Positions 24,723 through 33,855 of a DNA stretch of 64,000 nt are shown here, piece by piece. How positions within the stretch are numbered: the first letter of the stretch is position 1; each line of letters opens with the position of its first letter. The notes under the pieces are model-generated. The model searched no databases. It saw only the letters and a list, made by a program, of their open reading frames with translations, and was not told the DNA's origin. The position numbers and the translations under genes were made by a program. The stretch is from Posidoniimonas corsicana (GTDB lineage Bacteria; Planctomycetota; Planctomycetia; Pirellulales; Lacipirellulaceae): NCBI RefSeq assembly GCF_007859765.1, contig NZ_SIHJ01000001.1:2543311-2607310 (forward strand), read 5' to 3'.

Positions 24723-26087
24723 CTAGGCCCCCGCGTCGAGCTGGTTCTGCAGGTGCTGGACGGCTCGGAGGAGCGCCTCGTCCTCATAGAGTGGGTCGAC
24801 CTCCGGCGGCTCGGCCTCGGGGTCTTCCGGGGCGTACACGATCTGCGGGGTCGACAGCACCTCGCCGGTTTCCACATCGAACACGGTGAGGTCGCGTCGC
24901 TCGCGCCAGCGGAGCCACTCGCGGTGTTGGTCCTCGGTCAGTTTGACGGCCAGTTCCGGGTCGGGGCTCACGCCCCAGCTGTCGGACTCCTTGGCGTCGG
25001 ACAGGCGGTGGATGTTGGCGCCGCTGGGACGCCAGTAGCTGCTGGTGGTGAGCTTCAAGTAGCTCTTGCCCGACTCGGTCGGGAAGAGCCGCTGCACGGT
25101 GCCCTTGCCGAACGACCGCTGCCCCCCGACTTGGGCGCGGCCGTCGTCCTGCAGGCAGGCCGCCACGATCTCGCTGGCGCTGGCGGAGTTCTCGTTGACC
25201 AGCACCACCACGGGCAGCCCCTGCTGCGATCCGCTGCCGGTCGCCTCGTACGAGTCCTCCACCAGGCCCTCGCGGCGGCGGGTCTCGACGATCGGGGCGC
25301 CGGCGGGCAGGAACAGGTCACTGACGCCGATCGCCGCGTCGAGCGCGCCGCCCGGGTTCTCGCGCACGTCCAGCACGAGGGCCTCCATGCCGAGCGTCTG
25401 GAGCCCGTCGAGCGTGGCGGTCAGTTCCGAAACGGTCTTGGAGCCGAAGTTGATCAGCCGCAGGTACGCGATGCGGGGGTCGTCGTCCAGGCGGTAACGC
25501 CAAGACCCGTCCGACAAGCGGCGGTCGCCAATCACGGACGCGACGTTGATGCGGTCGCGCACGATGTGCAGGTCGACGGGCTCGGTCTCACCGTCGTGCA
25601 GCACGCGGAGCACGATCGGCTCGCCGGTGGGGCCGCGCATCCGGCGGATGATCTGGGCCATCGACATGCCGGCGGTGGGCTCAGAGTCGATCGCCAGCAC
25701 GTGGTCGTTGGGCTGCACGCCGGCCAGCGCGGCGGGCGAGTCGGGCTCGGGCATGCCGACCAGCAGCAGCCGGGGCGGGTCGCCGGTGAGGCGGATCCGC
25801 ACGCCGATGCCGCCGAACTCCTGTCGCATCTCGTCCATGAACGGCTGCGCGCGGGTCGGGCCGATGTACTGCGAGTGGACGTCGCCCTGCTGGTTGAGCA
25901 CGCCCACCATGCCGCGCATCGCGCCGTCGACCAACGCCTGCCGCGGCGGCGGCTCGAGCGCCCAGTTGCTGATGTTGCTGTACGCCTGCGCCACGTACCG
26001 CGACTCGGGGCTGACCCCGCCCCGCAGGTGGCAGGCGAAGCAGGCGACGACAGCGCACAGCAGCAGCGTGAGGTTGCGGCGGGACAT
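24723..26087 (-). CDS. S41 family C-terminal processing peptidase with PDZ domain
   Basis: The 454-residue periplasmic serine protease has a short signal sequence (about residues 5-20). Its PDZ domain is at about 92-165 ('GIGVRIRL' to 'PIVLRVLHDGE'). The S41 catalytic domain contains 'ALVLDVRENPGG', Ser303 in 'NENSASASEIVAA' and Lys328 in 'QRSFGKGTVQ', giving the expected Ser-Lys dyad. CtpA-type proteases trim C-termini of periplasmic or membrane proteins. It sits between an RND exporter (11 bases upstream) and a CDF exporter (one base downstream), so the three genes probably form one operon. Its substrate may be a partner of these exporters, which is speculation. Confidence 0.93.
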   Translation of the reverse strand: MSRRNLTLLLCAVVACFACHLRGGVSPESRYVAQAYSNISNWALEPPPRQALVDGAMRGMVGVLNQQGDVHSQYIGPTRAQPFMDEMRQEFGGIGVRIRLTGDPPRLLLVGMPEPDSPAALAGVQPNDHVLAIDSEPTAGMSMAQIIRRMRGPTGEPIVLRVLHDGETEPVDLHIVRDRINVASVIGDRRLSDGSWRYRLDDDPRIAYLRLINFGSKTVSELTATLDGLQTLGMEALVLDVRENPGGALDAAIGVSDLFLPAGAPIVETRRREGLVEDSYEATGSGSQQGLPVVVLVNENSASASEIVAACLQDDGRAQVGGQRSFGKGTVQRLFPTESGKSYLKLTTSSYWRPSGANIHRLSDAKESDSWGVSPDPELAVKLTEDQHREWLRWRERRDLTVFDVETGEVLSTPQIVYAPEDPEAEPPEVDPLYEDEALLRAVQHLQNQLDAGA

Positions 26088-26098
26088 GGCGGGTCTGG

Positions 26099-29000
26099 CT
26101 AGTTGGGGGGCACCCGCCGCCGCAGGTTCTGCAGCTTGCTGCGGAGCGCGGCGTTGGCCGGTGAGAGCTGCGATTCGTCGGGATTGCGCGCCGGAGGGTC
26201 AACGGGCTCCGCTGAGTGCGGCGCGTTGTCGCCCGCGGGCGCCGGGTCCACGGCCGTGGGGACCGGCTCCGGCTCGTAGGCCGCCGAGGGCTGTTGCGAG
26301 GGTACGCCAGCCAGCTCTGCCGGCCCGCCGGGCGGCGGCACGGCCGCCGCCTTGGGCGCGAAGAACCACCCCAGCGGCCCGCACAGCAGCGCCGGCAGCA
26401 TGACCAGGTCGCCCACCAGCGCGGCGGTCAGGATGGTGATCATCAGCGTGCCGAACTGCTGCGTCGGCGTGAAGGTGCTGGTCGCAAAGACCGACAGGCC
26501 GAGCCCGGCGATCAGGGTGGTCTGCGTCATCGCCACGCCGCAGCGCTCGAAGGCGACGCGGGTGGCGGTCTGGCGGTCGAGGCCGTCGCGGATGCCACGG
26601 CGGAACCAGGTGAGGAAGTGGATGGTGTCGTCTACAGCGACCCCCAACGCCACGCTGGCGGTCATCATGATGCCGATGTCCACCTTGATCCCCAGCCAGC
26701 CGATCGCGCCGAACACGATCACGATCGGGAACACGTTGGGAATCATCGACACCAACCCGCCGGCGACGTTGCGGAACAGGGCCATCATCACGCCGGCGAT
26801 CAGCAGGGTCGCCCAGCCGATGCTCTCACGCAGGCTGCGGAGCAGCTCGCGCTGGGTCTTGTACACCAGCGGGACGATGCCGGAGTACACCGCCTGCAGC
26901 GACGCGTGCTTGTCGAACGCCGGGCTGGGGTGGGGCTGGCCCGGCTCAAGGGGAGGATCGGGGGCGATGACCGCCAATGCGGGCGCGAGCTCGGCGAGCT
27001 TCGCCGCGGCGGCGGCGGTTGGGGCGACGACCACGTCCTGCGCGGCGAGCGCCTGCAGGTTAGCGGTGCGGGTTGGCTCGTCCAGCTTCGCGAGCTGATC
27101 GAGGTTGACGCCGCCCAGGATGATGCCGTTGCGGCTGACTCCGGGGCCGGTCTCGTCGAGCACGTCCCGCAGCATGCCGGCCGGCGAGTCGGGGGCGATC
27201 GACTGCTGGTCGCCCCCGGAGTACGCCAGGAAGACCTTCGCCCGTCGCAGCCCCTTGCCGCTGTCATGCAGCTGCTTGACGATACGGTTGCGGAGGCGGT
27301 AGGTGGTCAGCACCGGCTCGACGGCGCCGCGGAGGTCGTCGACAAACTGGCCGTAGTCGATGTCCTTAAGCGCCGCGACCCGCGCGCTGACCCGCCACAG
27401 CTCGCGGGGCTCTTCGCCGTCGGGCGAGATCTCGGTCCGCATGTACTCGCGGAGCTGATCGCGGTTCTCGTCGAGGATCCGGCTAGTAGTGGACACGGCG
27501 CGGCTGTTGAAGATGCCGCCGCCCTGCGACTCTTCCGGACCGAAGGAGGCCGCGGAGAGAGCGCGGCTCACCTCGCCGAGCTGCTCGACGCGGCGTTCCA
27601 GCCGCTGGGCCATGTGCATCCGCTCGTACATCGACATGCGGTACTCGCCCGAGTCGCTCACGGTCTTCTCATCAGCGGTGCGGAGCTGCTCGGGCGTCAG
27701 CGCAACGACGACTTCCATCGGCACGAGGTTGCCGAGGTGCTCCTCGAGCCAAGCGTAGTCGTGGATAAGGTCGACGTCCTCATCAAGCAGCTTGAGCAGC
27801 TGGACGGACGTCTTGATCTGGGGCAGGCCGAGCGCCAGGCCGGCCATCATCAACAGGCAGCCGGTGGTGACCAGCCCGTGTCGGGTTGTGACAAAGGCGA
27901 CATAGCGGTGCGCCCACGCCGGCAGGACGCCGCTGTGGCCGGTGGCGTCGGGGTGGTCGTCGCCGCGGAGTTTGGGCGGCGCCACGTGGAGGAACACCGG
28001 CAGCACGGTAAACAGGATGCCGACCGTCACCAGCACGCCGAGCGCGGTGAACCCGCCGAACTTCATGATCGGGATGATGTCGCTGCCGGCGAGCGAGCCG
28101 AGTCCGACCGCGGTGGTGAACGCCGCCAGCGCACAGGGGCCCCAGCCGATGCGGACCGCACGCTCGACGGCGCCACGGACGCCGTGCTCATCGCGCTCGT
28201 CGCGGTAGTAGTTGACCAGGTGGATCGCGCCCGCCAGTCCCAGCACGTACACCACCGCGGGCATCGAGAGCAGGATGGCGTCCACGGTGCCGATATGGGC
28301 CCGGTCCATGCCCATCAGCCAACGCTCCCACACCACGCTGTAGTAGTAGACGCCCGCCAGGCTGGCGCCCGCGCTGAGGCCGGCGACGATGAACACCGCC
28401 AGCGTGGTCGAGACGCTGCGGAAGAACCAGTAGGCCAGGGTCAGGCCCACCACGCCGGAGAGGATGGCGAGCCGCTGCAGCGTCTTCTCGCCCTCGATGT
28501 CGATCGTGATGTTGTCGACCGGCGGGCCGCCGAGGTGAAGCTGCTCGGGCTTGATGCCGCACTCCTCGGCGGCGATCCGCTGGACCTCGAGGACCGCGGC
28601 CCGCATGTTGCGGTTGCCGTCCTGTGAGTAGGGCGACAGGTAGGCGATCAGGCAGGTGGTCCGCTGCTCGTCCGGAAGGGGCTCGCCGTCGGGGCCGGTC
28701 TTGGCCGGGCCGATCAGCGCGCCCTCCAGCCGCTTGACCGCCGCGTGCTGCGGCAGGCGGGCGGGCTCCTGGGTGAGCGTCTCGACCATCTCGGGGCCGG
28801 TGATCACCTTGGAGAACTGCGGCTGCCCCTTCGCGCGGGCGGCGCGCAGCTTGGTGGCCAGCAGCCGTAGCTTGTCGTTGTCGCCGAGGGTGCAGCCGTC
28901 CCAGCTCACCAGCACAAACTGGGCGCTGATGAAGTGGTCGCGGAACCAGATGAGGTCCTTCGACTCGGGGTAGCTAGCAGGCAGCCAGTCGGCCGCGTTG

Positions 29001-29131
29001 TTGTTGTTGGTCAGGATCGACTGCTTCACGCCGCGCGGGATAAAGCCCAGCACGAAGCAGGTCACAACGGCGATGACGAGCCAGTTGGATACTCCGAGGG
29101 TGCGGCGGGCGAGAAACGATTCTTGCGGCAT
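26099..29131 (-). CDS. RND superfamily (MMPL-type) exporter
   Basis: The 1010-residue protein starts at 29131 ('MPQESFLARRTLGVSNWLVI'). A first membrane segment (about 15-35) is followed by a large periplasmic loop. Then come clusters of five or six helices near residues 220-400, a second large loop (about 450-760), and a final helix cluster (about 770-930). The duplicated layout and 'GVAVDDTIHFLTWFRR' in the second half are typical of MMPL/HAE3-like exporters, which move lipids or other hydrophobic molecules using proton flow. The C-terminal tail is Pro-rich. The S41 protease gene follows 11 bases after its stop. Substrate unknown. Confidence 0.92.
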   Translation of the reverse strand: MPQESFLARRTLGVSNWLVIAVVTCFVLGFIPRGVKQSILTNNNNAADWLPASYPESKDLIWFRDHFISAQFVLVSWDGCTLGDNDKLRLLATKLRAARAKGQPQFSKVITGPEMVETLTQEPARLPQHAAVKRLEGALIGPAKTGPDGEPLPDEQRTTCLIAYLSPYSQDGNRNMRAAVLEVQRIAAEECGIKPEQLHLGGPPVDNITIDIEGEKTLQRLAILSGVVGLTLAYWFFRSVSTTLAVFIVAGLSAGASLAGVYYYSVVWERWLMGMDRAHIGTVDAILLSMPAVVYVLGLAGAIHLVNYYRDERDEHGVRGAVERAVRIGWGPCALAAFTTAVGLGSLAGSDIIPIMKFGGFTALGVLVTVGILFTVLPVFLHVAPPKLRGDDHPDATGHSGVLPAWAHRYVAFVTTRHGLVTTGCLLMMAGLALGLPQIKTSVQLLKLLDEDVDLIHDYAWLEEHLGNLVPMEVVVALTPEQLRTADEKTVSDSGEYRMSMYERMHMAQRLERRVEQLGEVSRALSAASFGPEESQGGGIFNSRAVSTTSRILDENRDQLREYMRTEISPDGEEPRELWRVSARVAALKDIDYGQFVDDLRGAVEPVLTTYRLRNRIVKQLHDSGKGLRRAKVFLAYSGGDQQSIAPDSPAGMLRDVLDETGPGVSRNGIILGGVNLDQLAKLDEPTRTANLQALAAQDVVVAPTAAAAAKLAELAPALAVIAPDPPLEPGQPHPSPAFDKHASLQAVYSGIVPLVYKTQRELLRSLRESIGWATLLIAGVMMALFRNVAGGLVSMIPNVFPIVIVFGAIGWLGIKVDIGIMMTASVALGVAVDDTIHFLTWFRRGIRDGLDRQTATRVAFERCGVAMTQTTLIAGLGLSVFATSTFTPTQQFGTLMITILTAALVGDLVMLPALLCGPLGWFFAPKAAAVPPPGGPAELAGVPSQQPSAAYEPEPVPTAVDPAPAGDNAPHSAEPVDPPARNPDESQLSPANAALRSKLQNLRRRVPPN

Positions 29132-29215
29132 GGAACCAGGCGAGGCGGTAGGGGCGCTGCCCCGCCTGACGGGCGGGGCGATGCAGACTACCAGCCTAAG
29201 CCTTTCCACCGCGGG

Positions 29216-29221
29216 AGTCTA
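29216..29221 (-). promoter_or_regulatory. candidate -10 element (TAGACT) for the RND-protease-CDF operon
   Basis: TAGACT on the minus strand lies 84 bases before the RND exporter start and matches the recurring hexamer set. No -35 match is visible. Confidence 0.3.
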
Positions 29222-29281
29222 CGCCGCAAGCGCCCTCCCGAATCCCGGCGCCGGCTGCGAATTCAGCCTAACCGGCGAGGT

Positions 29282-30523
29282 CTACCAGTAGAACTCGCCG
29301 CCCAGCGTCAGGCCGTGCATGAACGGGCTGGCGGTGGTGCCAACCTTGCCATCGTTCGGCGTGAAGTTCACCTGGTGGGGCGCCAGCGCCATGGCGGTTA
29401 TGTACAGGAACTCGTAGCCCGCCCGGATGCTCACGTTCGGCCGCAGGTGGTAGCGTCCCAGGATCCCGCCCTGCAGCACCAGGGGCATGGAGCCCATGCG
29501 TTCGCTGTTGTTGAAGCCGACGTCGGTGCGGACGTCGCCGGTGACCGGGTCGGTGTAGCTCAAGAGGGCGTTCGCCTTGGCGTCGTTCAGCGAGAGTCCG
29601 CCCCGGGTGAAGCAGGTCAGGCTCCAGCGGTCGGCGTCGTAGGTGCACCCGCCGCCGACCTGAAAGGTGATGAGGTCGTTGCTGGTCTCGACCTTGTAAA
29701 GGCCGTTCTCGCCGGTGAACGCGACCGGCCCGGACACATTGATGATGTCGTCGGCCGTCCAGAACACGTTCTCGGTCAGGTCCAGGTACCGCAGGCCGGC
29801 CAGGCCGTGGTAGGTGAGGCCCGGGTTGGCGCGACGCACCCAGCGGCCGTCGGGCTGCAGCTCCATGCGGTCGCGGTCCATGCGGCTGGTGACCGTGTAG
29901 TTCAGCTCGAACGAGTTCAGCCGGCTGGCGTAGGTGATGTCCATGCTCGATGCTCCGTCGAAGCTGGCGTCGGCCGCCTTGTCGACGGTGAACGGCACGG
30001 AGATGGAGTTCGGGTCCACGGAGTCGAGGTGGCAGGTCTCGACCAGCTCGCCGCCGCCCATCACGTTGAACTCAAACCGGTGGTCGCGGTTGTTGGCGTC
30101 GCGGAACAGGAACCGCGTCAGGTTCAGCCGGGCGGACGCCTCCGTCGGGGACGTGCGGTTGAGACGCAGCGTGCGGAGCGACGGCGTGTCGTCGACGCCC
30201 ATGATGGCGTTCTGCCGGTCCCACTTGCGGACCCAGATGATCGCGTCGATCTCGGCCGACCACCACCCGCGACGAAGCCAGGTGCCGGAGCTCTCCGGGA
30301 CCGCCGGCGTGTTGCAGAGGTTCAGCGCATCGGAGGTGATCCCGCTGATCGAGGACTCGCTGTGCACGTAGCTCTCGATGCTGGGCGCCTCGCCTTGGGG
30401 CACCTCCTCGTAGAACTCGGTCGGCAGCGGCGGAGTCTCTTCCGCTCGGGCCGCCCCCGCCGCCAACAGCAGGGACATCGAGATCAGTGAAAGCAGTCTT
30501 GCAACGCCTTTGGTGTTGGTCAC
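29282..30523 (-). CDS. BBP7-type outer-membrane beta-barrel protein
   Basis: The 413-residue protein has a signal peptide (about 1-27) and a long mature domain of alternating amphipathic strands. It ends in '[12 protein letters not shown]', with the terminal aromatic residue typical of outer-membrane barrels. '[22 protein letters not shown]' near residue 370 and the opening '[13 protein letters not shown]' match the planctomycete BBP7 family. It should reside in the outer membrane; its cargo or role is unknown. The gene is monocistronic and divergent from the transaldolase gene. Confidence 0.88.
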   Translation of the reverse strand: MTNTKGVARLLSLISMSLLLAAGAARAEETPPLPTEFYEEVPQGEAPSIESYVHSESSISGITSDALNLCNTPAVPESSGTWLRRGWWSAEIDAIIWVRKWDRQNAIMGVDDTPSLRTLRLNRTSPTEASARLNLTRFLFRDANNRDHRFEFNVMGGGELVETCHLDSVDPNSISVPFTVDKAADASFDGASSMDITYASRLNSFELNYTVTSRMDRDRMELQPDGRWVRRANPGLTYHGLAGLRYLDLTENVFWTADDIINVSGPVAFTGENGLYKVETSNDLITFQVGGGCTYDADRWSLTCFTRGGLSLNDAKANALLSYTDPVTGDVRTDVGFNNSERMGSMPLVLQGGILGRYHLRPNVSIRAGYEFLYITAMALAPHQVNFTPNDGKVGTTASPFMHGLTLGGEFYW

Positions 30524-30689
30524 CTGTCGGACCTCCTCGCTTGTCCCCGCACCGGCTACACTGGTCGCAGGCGGGCCTGGCGAACAGCGGCGGGCGGGGA
30601 GCTGATTTCCCCCCAGAGGCAGGCGGATACTTCCGTCTGCCTGCGACTGTTCATCGACCTCCGGCAGGCCCTAGTTCAGGAATTACCGC

Positions 30690-30695
30690 TAGAAT
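30690..30695 (+). promoter_or_regulatory. candidate -10 element (TAGAAT) for transaldolase
   Basis: TAGAAT lies 88 bases before the transaldolase ATG within an AT-richer patch. It matches the recurring hexamer set; no clear -35 is visible. Confidence 0.4.
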
Positions 30696-30783
30696 CCGAG
30701 GAACCGCGACAACCGGCGCATCCGGCAAGGCTTGCCTGGCGCCAGCACCGCCCGCGGGCCGTCATCAATTCCAGGGAGCCAGC

Positions 30784-31842
30784 ATGACCACCCCCATCAA
30801 ATCTCTGATCCAGTCCGGCACCAAGCTTTGGCTCGACTCGGTCGACCCGCAACTGGTGAAGGAGAACCGTCAGCTGGGGGCGACCGGGGCCACGAGCAAC
30901 CCGATCATCATCTCCTCCCTCATCAAGACCGGCGCCTTCGACGAGCAGCTCGGCAAGCTGCTGGCCGACGCCGACGCGGACGACGAGGTCGCCGCCTGGC
31001 GGCTCACCGACCAGATCGTCCGGGACGCCCAGGCCGAGTTCCTCCCCGTCTGGCAGCAGACCCGCGGCAACGACGGCTGGGTCAGCTTCGAGCTCGACCC
31101 GCTGCTCGAGGCGACCGACTGCCCGCTCTCCACCGAAGAGCGTACGGCCCGCTACATCAAGCTCGGCAAGCAATGGTCCGCCGGCTGCCAGAACCGCATG
31201 ATCAAGATCCCCGCCACGCCCGCCGGGCTGGCGGCCATCGAGGAGCTGGCCGCGGCCGGCGTGACGCTCAACGTGACGCTGATCTTCAGCGAGCGCCAGT
31301 ACGAGGAGGCGCGGGACGCCGCCTGGCGGGGCGCGCAGCGGCTGGGCTCGCTCGACGCGTTCAAGAGCGTGTACAGCATCTTTGTTTCGCGGATCGATGT
31401 TTATACCGAGCAGCACGCCGCCGGACTCTCGCCGGCCGCGCAGGGCGAGGTCGGCATCGTCAACGCCAAGCGGCTGTGGCAGAAGAACCAGGAGTTCTGG
31501 GCCGACAAGCCGACCAAGCTCGACCAGGAGATCATCTTCGCCAGCACCGGCACGAAGAAGCCGGAGGACCCGCCCTGGAAGTACGTCGACGCGCTCGCCG
31601 GCAGCGACATCCAGACCAACCCGCCGGCCACCAACGAGGCCGTGCAGAACAGCGACCAGACCTTCACCCGCAAGGTAGACCAGCTCCCGCCCGACGAGGT
31701 GCTGGCCGAGATCGACCGCGAGGTCGACTTCGAGCACCTGGAGCGGACGCTCATGGAGGAAGGCCTCAAAAAGTTCGCCGACCCCCAGAAGGCGTTGTTG
31801 GAATTGGTCGAGTCGCGGCGGGCGGCCATCGTCGCCGGCTAG
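30784..31842 (+). CDS. tal: transaldolase
   Basis: The 352-residue enzyme transfers dihydroxyacetone units in the non-oxidative pentose phosphate pathway. Asp18 in 'KLWLDSVDP', the 'GATSNPII' loop (about 35-42) and the Schiff-base Lys141 in '[13 protein letters not shown]' are all present. '[17 protein letters not shown]' and 'VSRIDVYTE' support the family. AGGGAG lies eight bases before the ATG, which settles the start; the frame is open but unlike protein upstream. Length fits the transaldolase forms of about 350-370 residues. There are no neighbouring pathway genes. Confidence 0.95.
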   Translation: MTTPIKSLIQSGTKLWLDSVDPQLVKENRQLGATGATSNPIIISSLIKTGAFDEQLGKLLADADADDEVAAWRLTDQIVRDAQAEFLPVWQQTRGNDGWVSFELDPLLEATDCPLSTEERTARYIKLGKQWSAGCQNRMIKIPATPAGLAAIEELAAAGVTLNVTLIFSERQYEEARDAAWRGAQRLGSLDAFKSVYSIFVSRIDVYTEQHAAGLSPAAQGEVGIVNAKRLWQKNQEFWADKPTKLDQEIIFASTGTKKPEDPPWKYVDALAGSDIQTNPPATNEAVQNSDQTFTRKVDQLPPDEVLAEIDREVDFEHLERTLMEEGLKKFADPQKALLELVESRRAAIVAG

Positions 31843-31848
31843 CAGGCG

Positions 31849-33744
31849 TCAGTGGGCCAGCCAAGTGAGCGCCAGCCAGCCGGCCGTGGAGCTGAGCCGG
31901 TTGGCCGTCAGTTCTCCGCGGCCGTCCCGCAGCTCGATCGGCCCCAGTTCGACGATCTCGGGCAGGCCCTCCTCGCCGTCGCGTTGCTTGTTGAGCTGCG
32001 CCTTGAGGTTGTTGCGGAACCCTACCTGCCGTGAGTTGAGTCGGCCGCCGCGGCGCGGGTCGAACGCGGTGGGCAGCGCGTCCACCTCGCCCTTCCGTGC
32101 CAGCACGGTGCGGCCGTCTGCCTCGGCCGGCTCGAACAGCAGGATGATGTCCCAGCCGCGGAACTCGTCGCCGCCGGCTTCGACGCGGGCCGCGTGGATG
32201 ATCACCTCGACCTCGTCCTCACTGAACCGGAACGAGATCGGGCGGTTGCGGCGGAACGTGAGCCGCCACGGCTTGAACTCAGCGGGCGTCGCCTGCTCGG
32301 TATCCTGCGCGGACTGACGGGCCAGCTTCTTGGCCCAGTCCGGCACGGGCACGTTCAGCTTCGTCGGCTCGTCGGCCGAGTCGCGCGACAGCGTCGCGCC
32401 GCTGAGGATGGCGGACGCCAGGTTGTTGGCCGCCGACTGGTGCAGCCGCAGCGAGAGGTCGTCCGCCGGCGCCGTGGGGGGCGCGTCGGGGGCGGCGAGC
32501 TGCCCGCGCGTCGCCTGCAGCATGCCGACGTGCAGCCGGTCATCGCTGGTGCGGAAGTCCAGCCGGCGTGGCTCGGCGTGCCGCCGCTTGAGCGGCGCGA
32601 GGAACTCCCGTTCGAAGTTGCGGCGCGCGACCCCCAGCTCCTGCTCCACCTGCCGGTCGAACTCCGACTGCAGCCGCAGCTCCGCGCGGTCGCCGGCGAT
32701 CCGGTCTGCCTGCGGCTTCTGCTCGGCCACACGCCGCTTGGCGACCGCCCTGACGATCCGCTCGCCGAAGCCGCCCCCCTTCTTGTAGATGCCGGTGGTG
32801 CAGGTGTGGGTCGTGGCGTCGAACACGGACCGCGCGGCGGAGAAGTCCTCCCGCGTGATCTCCACCAGCTTGCTGCCGGCGAAGGTGGTCGTGCCGTCGC
32901 TGTGGATCACGGCCGGCCCGTTCACGCCGACCGTCTGGGAACTCGTGGCGCCGGTCATCGAGACCCGCAGCCGCGCCGAGTCTGCGGACGCGACCGTCGC
33001 GACGCTCAGCGAGCCGTGCGTGTCGCCCGTGCCTGTCACGCGTGTGCCGAGGATCACCTCGCGCACCGGGCCGACGTTGTGGACGGGCCGGCGGGCCAGC
33101 CGGGCGAGCAGTTCTTCCGAGGCGTCCAGGAACAGGTTGGGCTCGCCGAAGCGGCGTGCGAGCCGCTCCGCCCGCCGCCCGCCGCCGGGGGCGCCGCGGA
33201 AGAAGTCCAGCCGCTGCTCGGCCGCGAAGCTCGCCCGCGGGTCAAGCAGCTGCGGCTGCTCGGCGAGCAGGCTGTCGAGCTGCGTGGCCTGGGTAGCGGC
33301 GAACGACTCGGCGTCGGGCAGCGTGCCGATCAGCAGCAGGTCGAACAGCCGCTGCGCCGCGGTCGCGACGCCTTGGAACTCGTCCAGCTCCAGCCCCGGT
33401 TCGCCGGACGTGAGCCGGTCGATCGAGAGCTGCAGGTTGGTTAGCTGCGCGTCGGGCTCGCCGCTGGCGAAGCGGCTCAGCGCGTCCCACTGCAGGTACC
33501 GCTTCCACGCCTCGGCGTTTGGGCTGCCGGCGCCCATCCGCCGTTCTAGTCGGTTGAGCACCGCGGAGAGCTCCCCGCGGGCGGCGGCGACTTCTTCATC
33601 CGCTGGGGCGCGGACGGCGGGCTCGGCCGCGGCGGGCTCAGCGGAATCGTCCGGGGCGGCCTGCGCGGCGCCGCCGGCGAGTGTTAGCAGCGCGATGCAC
33701 GCGCACAACCATCCTGTGGGGGGAAGTGTCACCGGGGTCGCCAT
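31849..33744 (-). CDS. large secreted protein of unknown function
   Basis: The 631-residue protein begins with a signal peptide (hydrophobic about 12-27, cleavage near 'AAQAAPD') at 33744; upstream codons of the open frame are not needed. A helical, Ala/Glu/Leu-rich N-terminal half is followed by a segment with 'VGVNGPAVIHSDGTTTFAGS'. Then comes a repeated 'LRLQSEFDRQVEQELGVARR'-like helix and a beta-rich C-terminus. Proteins with this profile are common in planctomycetes and unassigned. A TATACT hexamer lies 45 bases upstream. It converges on the transaldolase gene with a six-base gap. Confidence 0.75.
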   Translation of the reverse strand: MATPVTLPPTGWLCACIALLTLAGGAAQAAPDDSAEPAAAEPAVRAPADEEVAAARGELSAVLNRLERRMGAGSPNAEAWKRYLQWDALSRFASGEPDAQLTNLQLSIDRLTSGEPGLELDEFQGVATAAQRLFDLLLIGTLPDAESFAATQATQLDSLLAEQPQLLDPRASFAAEQRLDFFRGAPGGGRRAERLARRFGEPNLFLDASEELLARLARRPVHNVGPVREVILGTRVTGTGDTHGSLSVATVASADSARLRVSMTGATSSQTVGVNGPAVIHSDGTTTFAGSKLVEITREDFSAARSVFDATTHTCTTGIYKKGGGFGERIVRAVAKRRVAEQKPQADRIAGDRAELRLQSEFDRQVEQELGVARRNFEREFLAPLKRRHAEPRRLDFRTSDDRLHVGMLQATRGQLAAPDAPPTAPADDLSLRLHQSAANNLASAILSGATLSRDSADEPTKLNVPVPDWAKKLARQSAQDTEQATPAEFKPWRLTFRRNRPISFRFSEDEVEVIIHAARVEAGGDEFRGWDIILLFEPAEADGRTVLARKGEVDALPTAFDPRRGGRLNSRQVGFRNNLKAQLNKQRDGEEGLPEIVELGPIELRDGRGELTANRLSSTAGWLALTWLAH

Positions 33745-33789
33745 CGGGGGAGTCGGTCGAGGTGTCAGCAGCGGGGCGTGTCGACCCTC

Positions 33790-33795
33790 AGTATA
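33790..33795 (-). promoter_or_regulatory. candidate -10 element (TATACT)
   Basis: TATACT on the minus strand lies 45 bases before the secreted protein start. It is close to the bacterial consensus. Confidence 0.45.
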
Positions 33796-33855
33796 AGTAG
33801 GGCCGACCCGGCGGGCCACTCGACCGGTGTGCTGTCAGGCGCACCGGAGTGAGGG

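Noticed and set aside
26216-28627. 803-codon plus-strand open frame
   Set aside because: Antisense to the RND exporter, whose domain motifs are unmistakable; the frame's His/Asp/Gln-rich translation has no domain.
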